NCBI RefSeq assembly: GCF_001294625.1
Contig: NZ_CP012677.1
Coordinates: 3,224,001-3,288,000 of the forward strand
Length of the DNA: 64,000 bases
Source: Arthrobacter alpinus
GTDB taxonomy: Bacteria > Actinomycetota > Actinomycetes > Actinomycetales > Micrococcaceae
Direction of reading: 5' to 3'
Shown piece after piece: positions 7,928 to 18,018 of this stretch. A program made the translations under genes and the position numbers. The notes beneath the pieces are model-generated. The model did no database searches and had not been told where the DNA came from. It saw only the letters and a list, made by a program, of their open reading frames with translations. Numbering within the stretch: position 1 is the first letter of the stretch; each line of letters starts with the position of its first letter.

Positions 7928-10188
7928 TAGCGCGTTTCTCCTTGGGTAGTATCCGGGGTTTCCGGTGCAGATGATTTGGTGGGCGCCAGCGTACCGGCTT
8001 GGCCCGCCACACGGCTGTGATGGGCTGGATCGATGGTGGCATCACGCGCAGCCAGCTCGGCGAACATGTTGTTGTAAGCGTCTAGGTCGGCGTCCTTATT
8101 CCTGTCCGCGGCCCTGTCCTTGCGCTTGGTCTCACGGGCGTCGGACTTGGACCACATGTACGCCACACCCATGGCGATGGCCAGGGTGGGAATTTCACCC
8201 ACACCCCAGGCGATGCCGCCGGCTGTTTGCTGGTCCATCAGGGCTGAATCACCCCAGGCCCGGCCCATGTTGCCGAAGTAGTCGCCGGATAGTAGGGAGG
8301 TGGCCATCATCATGGATACGCCAAAGAAAGCGTGGAATGCCATGGTGGCCAGCAGCAGCAGCAATCGCAGCGGGTACGGTGCCCGGCGCGGGAGCGGATC
8401 TGCGCCGATCATGCTCTGAACAAAGATGTACCCGGTGAGGGTAAAGTGCACGATCATCAGCTCGTGGCCCACGTGGTAGCGCATGGCCAGGTTGAACGCC
8501 GGCGAGTAGTAGAACAAGATCAGGCTGCCGGAAAAGTTGGCGGCGGCAAACAGCGGGTGCGTCACCAGCTGCGAGTACTTGGAGTGGACCAGCACCAGGA
8601 TCCACTCGCGGACGCCACGGCTGCCGTCCCCGCGCGGGGTCAGGGCCTGCAGGGCCAAGGAGACCGGAGAGCCCAGGGCCAGGAACAAGGGGGCAATGAC
8701 CATCAGGGCCATGTGCTCCACCATGTGCGCGCTGAACAGGACGGCACCGTAGACGGCCGTGCCGCCGGAGGTGATGTACACCAGAGCGATCAGACCCACA
8801 AACCAGGAAACACTGCGCAGCACCGACCATTTGTCGCCGCGGCGACGCAGCTTGATCATGCAGGCCAGGTAGAGCGCACCTGCCACCAGGGCAAAAGCCA
8901 CCCACAACCAGTCCATCCGCCACTCGCTAAACCAGCGCGAAAATTCCAGCTCCGGCGGCAGCGGATAGCCGGTGAGGATCTGTGCGGGCGTCAGCGCCGC
9001 TTCAACAAGTTCCCGCGACTGGGGCGGTGCCGAACGGCTCAGGCCCACAGCCACGCCGCTGGTGATGCCCATGATCAACAACTCACCAAAGACCAACTGC
9101 CAGAGCAGGCGGCGGGCGCGCACCGTCGTCGTACTTTTCGCACCGCCGGAGAGCCGGGGAATGATCCAGCTCCTGTGCATGTAGCCGATCACGCCCAGCA
9201 GGATCACGGCAACGGACTTGGCCACGATCAGCTGGCCGTAGGAGGAGTAGAAGAGGTCGTGCCAGTTGGTGATGCGGATGGCCGCGTTGACCACTCCGGA
9301 TCCGGCCACCACGGCAAAGGCGACAATGGCCAGGGCCGAGAAGCGTTGAAGTGTTTGGGCGGTGACCTTGCCCAGCACGCCCGAGACCACCACTAAGACG
9401 ATGATGCCTCCCACCCACAGGGAAGCGCCGCTGATGTGCAGGAACAGCGAGTTCACGGCACCCTTGTGGTCTGCGCTCGAGGCGGAGTGGCCGATCAAGG
9501 ACTGGGGCACGAAGGACAATAGAGCAAGCACCAGGGGCACGGCCAGCCCGCTCACGGACCGTAGGCCAAAGACCAAGGTGGTGACGACGGCGGCGCAAAT
9601 GACCACCATCAGCCAGGCCTGGCCCTGGGCCAGTTGGGTCATGAAGAACACCAGCTGCGCCGTGTAGTCGTTACTTCCCGTGATGGCCATGCCGGAGACA
9701 CTGGAATAGGTCAGCACCAGGACGGCAATTGCGGACAGCGTCCACACGCACCCTGCCGCGGCTGCCAAGGTCATGACGCGGGTGAACGCCGGATGCTCCG
9801 GGCGTGGCTTGTCCGGCCCTGTCCGGGCGTTGCCGGTGTGCGGACGGTGCGTCTTGAGGTCTTTGGGAAGAATGACGACGGCGAACAACAAAGCTCCCAC
9901 CACCGTTGCCAGCGCCAAATTGTGCACAGTGGTGGCAACGGGTAGCCCCCACCGGGTGAGGGCGCCAGGATCGCGCAGCTGGGCTGCCGCGGTTGCCCCC
10001 GTCCACAGTAAGGAGGCGACAACGCCGAGCGTGGCCGACGCCAGGCCAAGCCACCACCAGCGGCTGCGAATGCCATCGGCAAAGGTTCCCCCCACAAGTG
10101 TGGCGTCCTTGGCGGGGCCAGGCGTGGAGGGGTCAGGGCGGGATGCAGTGGCTGCTTCTACTGGTGACACTCCTCCATTGTCTTGCAC
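7927..10188 (-). CDS. CopD-CtaG fusion membrane protein
   Basis: 753-aa polytopic protein. The N-terminal half is a CopD-like copper-resistance membrane domain (conserved GHSASSADHK and LHISGASLWVGG). The C-terminal half is a caa3-type CtaG cytochrome oxidase assembly domain with conserved histidines (SAHMVEHMALM, YHVGHELMIVHF, MAFHAFFGVSM). The tail is charged and cytoplasmic. The fusion is known in actinobacteria and is linked to copper handling for cytochrome c oxidase. The start is GTG 10188, without a strong ribosome site. It is the first gene of a two-gene unit with the NHL-thioredoxin gene. Confidence 0.9.
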   Translation of the reverse strand: MQDNGGVSPVEAATASRPDPSTPGPAKDATLVGGTFADGIRSRWWWLGLASATLGVVASLLWTGATAAAQLRDPGALTRWGLPVATTVHNLALATVVGALLFAVVILPKDLKTHRPHTGNARTGPDKPRPEHPAFTRVMTLAAAAGCVWTLSAIAVLVLTYSSVSGMAITGSNDYTAQLVFFMTQLAQGQAWLMVVICAAVVTTLVFGLRSVSGLAVPLVLALLSFVPQSLIGHSASSADHKGAVNSLFLHISGASLWVGGIIVLVVVSGVLGKVTAQTLQRFSALAIVAFAVVAGSGVVNAAIRITNWHDLFYSSYGQLIVAKSVAVILLGVIGYMHRSWIIPRLSGGAKSTTTVRARRLLWQLVFGELLIMGITSGVAVGLSRSAPPQSRELVEAALTPAQILTGYPLPPELEFSRWFSEWRMDWLWVAFALVAGALYLACMIKLRRRGDKWSVLRSVSWFVGLIALVYITSGGTAVYGAVLFSAHMVEHMALMVIAPLFLALGSPVSLALQALTPRGDGSRGVREWILVLVHSKYSQLVTHPLFAAANFSGSLILFYYSPAFNLAMRYHVGHELMIVHFTLTGYIFVQSMIGADPLPRRAPYPLRLLLLLATMAFHAFFGVSMMMATSLLSGDYFGNMGRAWGDSALMDQQTAGGIAWGVGEIPTLAIAMGVAYMWSKSDARETKRKDRAADRNKDADLDAYNNMFAELAARDATIDPAHHSRVAGQAGTLAPTKSSAPETPDTTQGETR

Positions 10189-10268
10189 GGAGCGAGGATA
10201 GCGCGAATCAGTGAGCTTTCAGGAACCTCTTGGTTTTGTTGTGGCGCACTGGCTGGGTGTTAAATGCG

Positions 10269-10315
10269 CGAAGGCGGCCCGTGTTGCGCAGAGCGCAACC
10301 AAGGGGCCGCCTTCG
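10269..10315 (-). terminator. Terminator after the HU gene
   Basis: Outer 12-bp stem (10269-10280 with 10304-10315, cgaaggcggccc) enclosing a second 6-bp hairpin (10283-10288 with 10294-10299). It lies 18 nt past the HU stop codon on the minus strand. Confidence 0.75.
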
Positions 10316-10333
10316 TGTGGAACTGTCTGAAAA

Positions 10334-10615
10334 CTAGTTCTTGACAGCAGCCTTCAGCTTGGAGCCTGCGGACAGCTTGACGCTGTGGCCTGCTGCAATC
10401 TGGATGGTCTCGCCGGTCTGCGGGTTGCGGCCGGTGCGAGCTGCACGGTCGGTGCGCTCGATGGAGAGCCAGCCCGGGATGGTGATCTTTTCGCCGGCTG
10501 CAACCGAGCTCTCGAATACCGAGAAGAGTGCATCCAGGACGCCGTTTACTGCCGTCTGGCTGGTCTCAGCCTTTGCTGCAACTTCAGCAACCAATTCGCT
10601 ACGATTCTTAGCCAT
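10334..10615 (-). CDS. hup: HU-family DNA-binding protein
   Basis: 93-aa histone-like protein that bends and compacts DNA as a dimer. It starts MAKNRSELVAEVAAKA and carries the DNA-binding arm signature RTGRNPQTGETIQI, ending KAAVKN. It is the short form, without the Lys/Ala-rich tail of mycobacterial HupB. ATG 10615 has AGGAGG 6 nt upstream. It stands alone between the CopD-CtaG gene and rpsN, and its own hairpin lies downstream. Confidence 0.96.
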   Translation of the reverse strand: MAKNRSELVAEVAAKAETSQTAVNGVLDALFSVFESSVAAGEKITIPGWLSIERTDRAARTGRNPQTGETIQIAAGHSVKLSAGSKLKAAVKN

Positions 10616-10882
10616 GTTTGTCCTCCTGGACGATCAAGAAAGTTCTTTTCCACGCGGTTGCGTGTCAACCACTGCTAGCGAACATACCAGTTATTCCGCG
10701 AATTTCCGGCAAATTTCCTTGGTTTTTGGCGTTTTTCGGGCAATTTCACCCGGATTCTAGGGAGATTTCGCTCTCAGCCAACAACCACCGGGCTGGGAAC
10801 CACCGGTGTGGACCGGAAAAACGTATGCAAAAAGGGCGGCAACCCGAAGGTCACCGCCCAAATTACAACCGGAAATCAGTGA

Positions 10883-11188
10883 TTACCAGCTGGACTTCTT
10901 GATGCCAGGCAGTTCGCCAGCGTGCGCCATCTTGCGGAAGCGTACACGGGAGATGCCGAACTTCTGGAGCGTTCCACGCGGACGGCCGTCGATGGCGTCG
11001 CGGTTACGCACGCGTACCGGTGAGGCGTTGCGGGGGAGCTTCTGCAGGCCCAGACGGGCTGCTTCCTTCTCTTCCGGGGTGGAGGCCGGGTTAACGAGGG
11101 CCTTCTTCAGGGCGAGACGCTTTTCGGCGTAACGCTCCACGATGACCTTGCGCTGCTCGTTCTTCGCGATCATGGACTTCTTAGCCAT
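10883..11188 (-). CDS. rpsN: 30S ribosomal protein S14, zinc-free type
   Basis: 101 aa, starting [15 protein letters not shown] and ending [11 protein letters not shown]. It is the long S14 form and contains no cysteine, so it cannot carry the zinc ribbon of the short form. It is the last gene of the rpmB-rpmG-rpsN unit, starting 4 nt after the rpmG stop. In many actinobacteria such cysteine-free paralogues are repressed by Zur and made when zinc is scarce. No Zur box could be recognised here, and in this organism it may simply be the only copy. Confidence 0.96.
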   Translation of the reverse strand: MAKKSMIAKNEQRKVIVERYAEKRLALKKALVNPASTPEEKEAARLGLQKLPRNASPVRVRNRDAIDGRPRGTLQKFGISRVRFRKMAHAGELPGIKKSSW

Positions 11189-11192
11189 AGTC

Positions 11193-11360
11193 TTAGCGCT
11201 CCTCTCGGAATTCGACGTGCTGACGGATCTTGGGATCGTACTTCTTCAGGACCAAACGGTCCGGAGTGTTACGACGGTTTTTGCGGGTTACGTACGTGAA
11301 ACCGGTTCCCGCGGTGCTCTTCAGCTTGATGATCGGACGTACGTCCTTGTCTTTTGCCAC
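11193..11360 (-). CDS. rpmG: 50S ribosomal protein L33, cysteine-free
   Basis: 55 aa read directly from the minus strand: [18 protein letters not shown] at the start and QHVEFREER at the end. It has no cysteine, so it is of the zinc-independent type. The GTG start 11358-11360 overlaps the TAG stop of rpmB by one base, and its TAA stop is 4 nt before rpsN. Confidence 0.95.
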   Translation of the reverse strand: MAKDKDVRPIIKLKSTAGTGFTYVTRKNRRNTPDRLVLKKYDPKIRQHVEFREER

Positions 11361-11596
11361 TAGAGCTTCACCCCACGAGCCAAGATCGAGGCAACAACGG
11401 AGTCAATGCCGCGTACATCGATGGTCTTAATACCCTTGACGGAGAGCTGCAACGTAACGTTGCGGCGCAAGGACGGTACCCAGTAGCGCTTCTTCTGGAT
11501 ATTCGGATCGAACCGACGCTTGTTGCGGCGGTGCGAGTGCGAAATGCTATGTCCAAAGCCCGGCTCGGCTCCGGTCACCTGGCAATGTGCTGCCAT
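11360..11596 (-). CDS. rpmB: 50S ribosomal protein L28
   Basis: 78 aa, [20 protein letters not shown]. The usual CxxC pair is replaced by a single Cys (HCQVTG), marking the zinc-independent variant. The start is taken at ATG 11596 because AGGAG lies 5 nt upstream; a GTG two codons earlier is less likely. First gene of the three-gene ribosomal cluster. Confidence 0.95.
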   Translation of the reverse strand: MAAHCQVTGAEPGFGHSISHSHRRNKRRFDPNIQKKRYWVPSLRRNVTLQLSVKGIKTIDVRGIDSVVASILARGVKL

Positions 11597-11892
11597 GATC
11601 ACTCCTAAATAATGAATGGGAACGGTTCACTGGTGTAAACCGTGCGGGTAGGCGGCGTTCGTCCTTGGACAGCATGATCCCCCACGTCTTTTTCAAGATG
11701 GATGGGACCGAACTTGGTCCGATGAATACTTCGAAGGCACGCAACTTGAGCCCCTAACTACCGGCCCACGGGAGGATAATCACCGCAAACCGGAGCAATT
11801 GCACACGCTCCGCGCCACCTAGCGCCTACCCAGTCTAGTGGAAAGTTGGGGTTTAACGCGAATTGGCCCATATCATGCTCCGCGTTAAAGAA
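11597..11892. other. Intergenic region upstream of rpmB
   Basis: Nearly 300 nt without a supported gene. It must contain the promoter of the rpmB cluster on the minus strand. No convincing Zur operator or attenuator was found by eye. Confidence 0.5.
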
Positions 11893-11934
11893 GGAAGCGG
11901 CGTCCCGGGGCCTTGGTCCCGGGACGCCGCTTCC
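11893..11934 (-). terminator. Terminator of the surface-protein gene
   Basis: Perfect 17-bp stem (11893-11909 with 11918-11934) and 8-nt loop. On the minus strand it is followed by the T-rich TTCTTTAAC. It lies 12 nt past the stop of the LAxTG protein. Confidence 0.85.
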
Positions 11935-11946
11935 CTCATCTAGGTG

Positions 11947-14443
11947 CTAGCTGTGTACCGAAGTACGACGGCGACGCACCAGCACCAGCGTCAGGCCCAG
12001 TGCCAGCAGGCCGAGGCCACCGGTCAGCAGGACGGCATTTTGTGCACCCGTGCTAGCCAACGGGGTGACCGTGGCCGTTACTGCTGCCGTGGTGGTCGAC
12101 GTCGGCGTGCTCGTGCCCGGTGTGACCGGGGCCGCGTTGACCACTGCGCTCTGGCCAGCAGCGTTTGAGGTCAGGTACGTTGCGTCACCACTGTAAACGG
12201 CGGTGACGTCGCTGTTGCCCAAGGGAAGTCCCTTGATACCCAAGGCCGCCTGGCCATTGGCGACGGCAACAGCCGGGCCCACGGCCTTCCCGCCAACACT
12301 GAACTGCGCGGTGCCGGTGAGCTGGAGGCCTTCCTGGGCGCCAGAGATGGTGGCCGTTGCCGTGACGACGTCACCGACGTTGCTCGGTGACGGGGAAACC
12401 GAAAGGACAGCAGTGGTGGGCAGCTTGTTGACCTGCTGGGCCAGTTCATCGCTGGCAGAACCGGCAAAGTTCCCGTTGGCATCAAACGTGGCGGTCACCT
12501 GGTTAGCACCGGCCAACAACGTGCTGATGGGCAGGGTTGCCACGCCGTTGACCAGCGGTGAGGTGCCGATGGTTACTCCGGCCACGCTGAACACGACAGT
12601 GCCGGTGGGAACCATGGCCGGGTTCACATCTTCGGCAGCAGCGCTTTCGGCAGCCTTACCAGTACTGTCCGGCTGCTCTGTATTCTGACCCTCAAGATCG
12701 GCTGCGACCGTGGCGGTGAAAACGGTCTCCTGGCCAACATTGGTGGCGTTGACTGAGGACGTCAGTGCAACCGTTGTTCCAACATCAGAAACGGTGGTTT
12801 CAGCCGTACCTTCGGAAGCCTCAAATGACGTGTCGCCACCATAGCTGGCCGTCAGCGTGTGGGTGCCAGCACTAAGGAAGGGAATCTCCAGTTCAAGGGA
12901 TCCCCACTTCATTAAGCGTTCCGGTCTGGGGTGTCCCGCCATTCCATGAGTAGGTGACCGTGCCGCTGGGGGTTACCCAGCTGTTAGCGGTCCGATTCAC
13001 ATCGATGTAGGCGAAGTCAGTTTGACCGTATACCGGGCTGCTCGGCAGCCAAACGTCGGTCGTCGTGACATCCTTGTTCACCGGGAGCGTTGCAGAGCCG
13101 TCGGAAGTGGCATGCGTGGTGGTGCCTGCAAAGCGGGCGCACACCGAAGCGTTGGCAGGTGCCTGCACTGTTGCCGTCCCGTTCACCAATGTGCCAGCCT
13201 CCAGAACCGTTCCGGTCCCGCACACGCCCGAATACAAGGTGAAGTCGCCGCTGACCGGCGTCCTGGTGCCTGCAACTACTGTGTTGATGGTGTAGCCAAC
13301 GTTCTGACCCACCAATGCCGGGTTCGGGCTAGCCGTCACCGTGGTGGTGGTGGGCTTGAGGTTTACGGTCACCGTCGCGGTCCCGTCGGAGCCGTTGTAT
13401 TCAGCGGCTCCGCCAAAGCTGGCACACACGGAGGCATGCGCCGTGGCGTTCACCGTCGCGGTTCCGTTGCTGAGATTTCCGTTGCCTAGGAGAGCCCCAG
13501 TGCCGCAGGCGCCAGCGTACAGGGCGTACGGGCCACTGACGGGCGTCGTGGTTCCTGCAACCATCGTCTTGACGGTGTAGGCAATGGTGTCCCCGGCAAA
13601 TGCCGGGTCGGGGGTAGCCGTCACCGTGGTGGTGGTGTCAACTGTGTAGCTGATGCTTACGCTGCCAACAGTTCGGGCACCATAATTTACTGTGCCTGCG
13701 ACGCTGGAGCCAAGGAAGCTGGAGCCGCCACCGCCGCCAGCGGAGGCCTTGCCGCCCCCGGCTCCACCACCACCTGCTGCAGACAAAAACGCGGCGCCGC
13801 CGCCGTCAGGATTGCCGGTGGCAGCCCCGGCGGAGCCTTTACCACTGCAGCTTCCGCCACCAACTCCCCCGACCATCCCGGCCTGGAGGGCATCCGCGCC
13901 AACACCGCCAGCACAACCGCTAGATCCATCCCCGCCGGCGCTACCCGCGCCGCCGCCACCGGCGGCCACAATCTGGTCAATATTGTTGATCTGGACGCCA
14001 GCTGCCACTCCACCGCCAGCACCGGCAGCTCCCCGACCCCTATAGGAGTCATTGCCACCTTTTCCACCGGCGTAGAGACCGCTAGCAGCAGAGGCGGGGC
14101 CTCCCGGTGATGCGACGCCCTGGGCGGCACCGACCATTTTCACAACGTCTCCGGGGGTCACGGATGCGGTGCCCGAAACAAGAGCGCCTGCCCCTCCGAG
14201 TGGACCCTTTGCCGAGCCTCCGCCGGAAGCACCCTGCGCCACGATCGTAAGCTTGGTCACCCCCGCGGGGACAGTGAACGATGACGACCCAGTGCCTGAG
14301 ACCGAACGTGTGATGGGCGTCGGTGCCGGTGTTCCCGCCTGTGCCGGCACCAATCCCACGGCCGTGACGCCTAGCGCCACCATCGCCGTGGCGATAACCC
14401 CACCGGCTGCTCTGAGCAGCGCCGGTTCCCTCAATTTGGACAT
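11947..14443 (-). pseudogene. Large LAxTG surface protein with one frameshift
   Basis: Two adjoining frames make one protein. ATG 14443 (MSKLREPALLRAAGG, AAAGGA upstream) opens a signal peptide ending VPAQAGTPAP. A glycine-rich domain follows (FTVPAGVTKLTIVAQG), then Ig-like repeats near TVTATPDPAFAGDTI and TVTASPNPALVGQNV. The first frame stops at LNEVGIP. Dropping one base in the C4 run 12902-12905 continues it as LNEVGSLELEIPFLSAG, with Big_3-like repeats, LASTGAQN, a membrane span and RRRRTSVHS. The locus is 2497 nt, so one base fewer gives exactly 832 codons. It is sister to the broken gene at 1773-3185. Sequencing error or a phase-variable switch is possible. Confidence 0.85.
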
Positions 14444-14612
14444 TGCCAAATCCTTTCCCTCTTCAAAAATTCCGCGGGACAGTCGCCCCCTACGGGTGAC
14501 GTTACGGATCAAGACGAAGCGCCACATCGGTAATCGCTACGTATTTTTTGAGGGAATTTCTTGCAGGAATTCTTGCGGAGGGGAAGGTGCTTTGCGGGCT
14601 GTGCGCCGAAAG

Positions 14613-15383
14613 TTAGTGCGGCTTGCGTAGTTCCGGCCAGCGTGCCAGGAGGTTGTCACCTGATGACACTCCGCGCAGGCGCCGGCCTACCCAGGGACCC
14701 ACATATTCCTTGGTCCAGGCGGCGTTGTCCTTCATGACCTCCGCCCTGGTCTTGATGGGAATGGGCGGCAATTCCGGCATGGGGATCCGTGCGGTCTCGC
14801 CGAGTTGCTCAAGGACCCTGTTGGCCATGTTGATGTGGCCCGGCGTGGACATGTGCATCCGGTCAATCCCCCACAGCCGCCAGTCGTTGTACTCCCGGAA
14901 GCGCCAGTAATCCACGAGTTCAGCACCGTGGGTCTGGGCAACCTCACGCACCAGCTCGTTGTAGATAGCGGTGCGGCCGCGGATGCTGGCAAAGACCTTC
15001 GAGGAGCTGGCATCGTAACCGGTGAAGACCAACACCCGGGCGCCAGTGCCGGCCAGCTTTGCAATCCCGGACGAGTAATGGCCGACCATGGCATCAATGT
15101 CCACCTTGGGGCGCAAAATGTCATTGACGCCGGCATAGATGGTAACCAGTGTGGGTTTCATGGCCACGGCCACATCAATTTGTTCTGCCAGGATCTGCCC
15201 CAACTTCTTGCCCCGGATGGCGAGGTTCGCGTAACCGATGGTCTCCCCCGGATGGGCCAGTGCCAGCTGTTCAGCCGTCCTGTCCGCCCAGCCGCGGACC
15301 TGGTTGGGCAGCGAGGGATCCGTGTCCCCCAGTCCTTCCGTGAATGAATCGCCCAATGCCACATATCGTGCCGAAAATTCCAT
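14613..15383 (-). CDS. SGNH/GDSL-type hydrolase
   Basis: 256-aa cytoplasmic-looking esterase or lipase of the GDSL fold. Block I is ALGDSFTEGLGD with catalytic Ser12. Block III is AGVNDILRP (Asn), and DRMHMSTPGH near the C-terminus gives the Asp/His pair. ATG 15383 is preceded by AAGGAG at a spacing of about 6 nt; the frame is open further upstream but without support. No signal peptide. The substrate is unknown; deacetylation or acyl-ester hydrolysis is inferred from the family. Confidence 0.9.
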   Translation of the reverse strand: MEFSARYVALGDSFTEGLGDTDPSLPNQVRGWADRTAEQLALAHPGETIGYANLAIRGKKLGQILAEQIDVAVAMKPTLVTIYAGVNDILRPKVDIDAMVGHYSSGIAKLAGTGARVLVFTGYDASSSKVFASIRGRTAIYNELVREVAQTHGAELVDYWRFREYNDWRLWGIDRMHMSTPGHINMANRVLEQLGETARIPMPELPPIPIKTRAEVMKDNAAWTKEYVGPWVGRRLRGVSSGDNLLARWPELRKPH

Positions 15384-15576
15384 GTTTTCTCCTTGTAATC
15401 CATCCCAGCGTGCCGGCATCTTCCACCGCAGCGCGGAGCCTTAACTAGGCTTATCCTATGTGTGTGACCCTATGGGCTGCCCTGCGCTAAGCGGGGTGAT
15501 CACCGACCACGTTGGCCGGCCCAGGGCGAAACTCCACAACGGCCCCCGGCGCGTAAGGGCCGACCGATACTGATTC

Positions 15577-17424
15577 CTACCCGACTGGCTCCAGCGATTC
15601 GCCGGAGGCAATGAGGGCCGCGTAGGCGCCGCCGGCATCCCGGAGTTCGGCCGGTGCACCAAGCTCCACCAGGGTCCCGCCGGCCAGCACGGCAAGCTGG
15701 TCCGCGTCCTCCACGGTGGAGAGCCGGTGCGCAATGGTCAAGGTGGTCCGGCCGACGGCCAGGCGGTCAAGCGCTGCCTGCACCTGTGCCTCGGTGGTGT
15801 TGTCCAGGGAGGAGGTGGCCTCGTCCAGGACCAGCACGCGGGGGTTGCGCAAAATGGTGCGGGCAATGGCGAGCCGCTGCTGTTCACCACCGGAAAACCT
15901 GTGCCCGCGGGCACCCACCAAGGTGTCCAGCCTGTCTGGCAGACCGGCGATGAGATCGGCAATGTGCGCCGAGGCCAGTGCGCTCCACAGGACGGCGTCG
16001 TCCGCGTCGGGGGCGGCGAGCAGCAGGTTTTCCCTGATGGTGTCGTGGATTAGGTAGCTCTCCTGGGACACCACGCCCACAATCCGGGCCAGCACATCCG
16101 GGGCAATCTTGCGCACGTCCACGCCGTCAATGGTGATGCGGCCGGAGGTGGCGTCGTGCAGCCGGGGCAGCAGCGCCCCGAGCGTGGACTTGCCGGACCC
16201 GGTGGGGCCCACCACTGCGGTGGTGGTGCCGGCACCAAGCGCAAGGTCGATTCCATGGAGAACTTCGGCACCGCCGTCGTACGCAAAACGGACGCCCTCA
16301 AAACGAACCTCGCCGCGCACGGTGGCCGGATCCAGAACGACGGGACGGATAGGGGCGGTGACCTCGGGCACCAGATCCAGGTATTCAAAGATCCGGCTGA
16401 ACAGAGCCATGGCCGTGACCCACTGGACGCCGAGGTTCAGCAGGCCCATGATGGGGCGGAAGATGGTGGCTTGCAACGCAGTGAACGCCACGATCGTGCC
16501 GATGCTCATGGTGTTTCCGGGGAGACCGCCGGCAAAGTAGATCAGTGCCGGGATGGCCGAGAAGATGATGCCCATGGTGGCCATCCGCCAGCGACCGGCC
16601 AGCTGGGAGCGCAACTCCAGGCCAATGAGCCGCTCGGAGCTTGCGGTGTAGCGGCGGGCGTCATGGCCCGTGGTCCCCAGAGTCTTCGCCAGGCGTACGC
16701 CGGAGATGCTCAACCCCTCCTCGACCTGCGTGTTCATAGTGGCAAGTTCGGCCTGCATCGTGGCGGTGATGTCGCGCCGCAGCAGAGCCACGCGGCGAGA
16801 AAACCAGACCGCGGGTGGGATGACCAGCAATGAGAGCAAGGACAGTTGCGGGGACAGGACCACCATGGCCGCGGCAGTGGCGACGGCGGTGGTCACATTG
16901 GAGGCGACGCCGGTAGCGGTGGAGGTGATGACAGACTGCATGCCGGCGATGTCGTTGTTCAGCCGCGACTGCACCTCGCCACTGCGGGTCCTGGTGAAGA
17001 AGGCCAGCGACTGCTTCTGCAGGTGGGTGAATAGGCGGGTACGCAGCGTGTGCATGATTTTCTGGCCCATCGCCGTGGTCATCCACGTCTGCACCACGCC
17101 GATCATGGCGGTGGCGGCCGCCACGGCAATCATGGCCCCGGCCAGCCACGCAAGCATTTTGATGTCTCTGTTCGGCAGTGCGGTGTCGATGATGCCGCGG
17201 ACCAGGAAAGGCTGGGCAAGGGAGACGACGCTGGAGGCGCTGATCAGAAGCACGACGGCGGTGATGGTCACCTTGTGCGGAGCGAACAGGGCCACGATGC
17301 GTTTGAGGCTGACTGGTTTTAGTGCGAGCTGCGTGCGGTCTGCGGGATTGATACGTCCGGGGCCGCCGGGGCGCGGGGAGCCGGCAGATGGTGCAGGTTC
17401 TTTACCGAGGATATTCTCCGTCAT
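15577..17424 (-). CDS. ABC exporter, fused permease and ATPase
   Basis: 615-aa MdlB/MsbA-type half-transporter. Six membrane segments (about residues 50-340) are followed by a nucleotide-binding domain with Walker A GPTGSGKST, signature FSGGEQQRLAIARTIL and Walker B VLVLDEATSSLD. ATG 17424 has GGAGGT upstream. It is divergent from a MarR-type gene about 100 nt away, the usual arrangement for a regulated drug or lipid exporter. It presumably works as a homodimer because no partner half-transporter is nearby. Its substrate cannot be read from sequence. Confidence 0.93.
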   Translation of the reverse strand: MTENILGKEPAPSAGSPRPGGPGRINPADRTQLALKPVSLKRIVALFAPHKVTITAVVLLISASSVVSLAQPFLVRGIIDTALPNRDIKMLAWLAGAMIAVAAATAMIGVVQTWMTTAMGQKIMHTLRTRLFTHLQKQSLAFFTRTRSGEVQSRLNNDIAGMQSVITSTATGVASNVTTAVATAAAMVVLSPQLSLLSLLVIPPAVWFSRRVALLRRDITATMQAELATMNTQVEEGLSISGVRLAKTLGTTGHDARRYTASSERLIGLELRSQLAGRWRMATMGIIFSAIPALIYFAGGLPGNTMSIGTIVAFTALQATIFRPIMGLLNLGVQWVTAMALFSRIFEYLDLVPEVTAPIRPVVLDPATVRGEVRFEGVRFAYDGGAEVLHGIDLALGAGTTTAVVGPTGSGKSTLGALLPRLHDATSGRITIDGVDVRKIAPDVLARIVGVVSQESYLIHDTIRENLLLAAPDADDAVLWSALASAHIADLIAGLPDRLDTLVGARGHRFSGGEQQRLAIARTILRNPRVLVLDEATSSLDNTTEAQVQAALDRLAVGRTTLTIAHRLSTVEDADQLAVLAGGTLVELGAPAELRDAGGAYAALIASGESLEPVG

Positions 17425-17527
17425 GGGCTACACCTCCAGATGGTGTGCGGGGTGCGGAACTCGCACCAAGTTATACCGAGGTTACCTCACTATGTGGTTG
17501 CCCGTCAAATTAGGTATGCTGTTGACC

Positions 17528-18010
17528 ATGGCTTCACTTGATAATTCCGCCGATCTTGGCGAACTGTTTCACGAGGCATTCCGCGGACTGCGCCGCACAT
17601 GGGCCGAGCAGCTGGCCCCGTGGGAGCTGACACCGCACCAGTGGCGGGCGCTCATGACGCTACTTCGCCGCGGCACGCCGGAACCAGAAGCATTACGGCT
17701 CAAGGACTTGGCAGAACGGCTGCGCATTGCCGCCCGTTCCGCCACCGAGGTAGTGGACCAACTGGAGGCCAAGGGCCTGGTTCGGCGCGAGCGTGACCCC
17801 TCCGACCGCAGGGCCACACTGATTGCCGCCACCGACACGGGCCGTCAGCTCTATGCGGACGTCCGGGCCGAACGTCGCGACAAGTCCAACGAGTACTTTG
17901 CCAAGCTCCCTGAAGAGGACAGGGCCGAACTGGCCCGGATCCTGGGCCAACTCCCCACTAGCTTTCCCTGCGCCGCAGCACCCCTCTTACAGCCGTTATC
18001 GCAGCAATAG
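17528..18010 (+). CDS. MarR-family transcriptional regulator
   Basis: 160 aa with a winged helix: LRLKDLAERLRIAARSATEV (recognition region), then LVRRERDPSDRRATLIAATD as the wing. ATG 17528 fits the family N-terminus; ATG 17516 is an alternative. It is divergent from the ABC exporter and probably represses it and itself. The stop is 8 nt from the stop of the convergent amidohydrolase gene. Confidence 0.9.
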   Translation: MASLDNSADLGELFHEAFRGLRRTWAEQLAPWELTPHQWRALMTLLRRGTPEPEALRLKDLAERLRIAARSATEVVDQLEAKGLVRRERDPSDRRATLIAATDTGRQLYADVRAERRDKSNEYFAKLPEEDRAELARILGQLPTSFPCAAAPLLQPLSQQ

Positions 18011-18018
18011 CGTCTGGT

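Noticed and set aside
11600..11660. Possible Zur box upstream of rpmB
   Set aside because: AT-rich stretch around aaataatgaatgg lacks a convincing palindrome.
13692..14045. Proline-rich plus-strand frame
   Set aside because: Complement of the glycine-rich domain of the surface protein (Gly codons read as Pro on the other strand).
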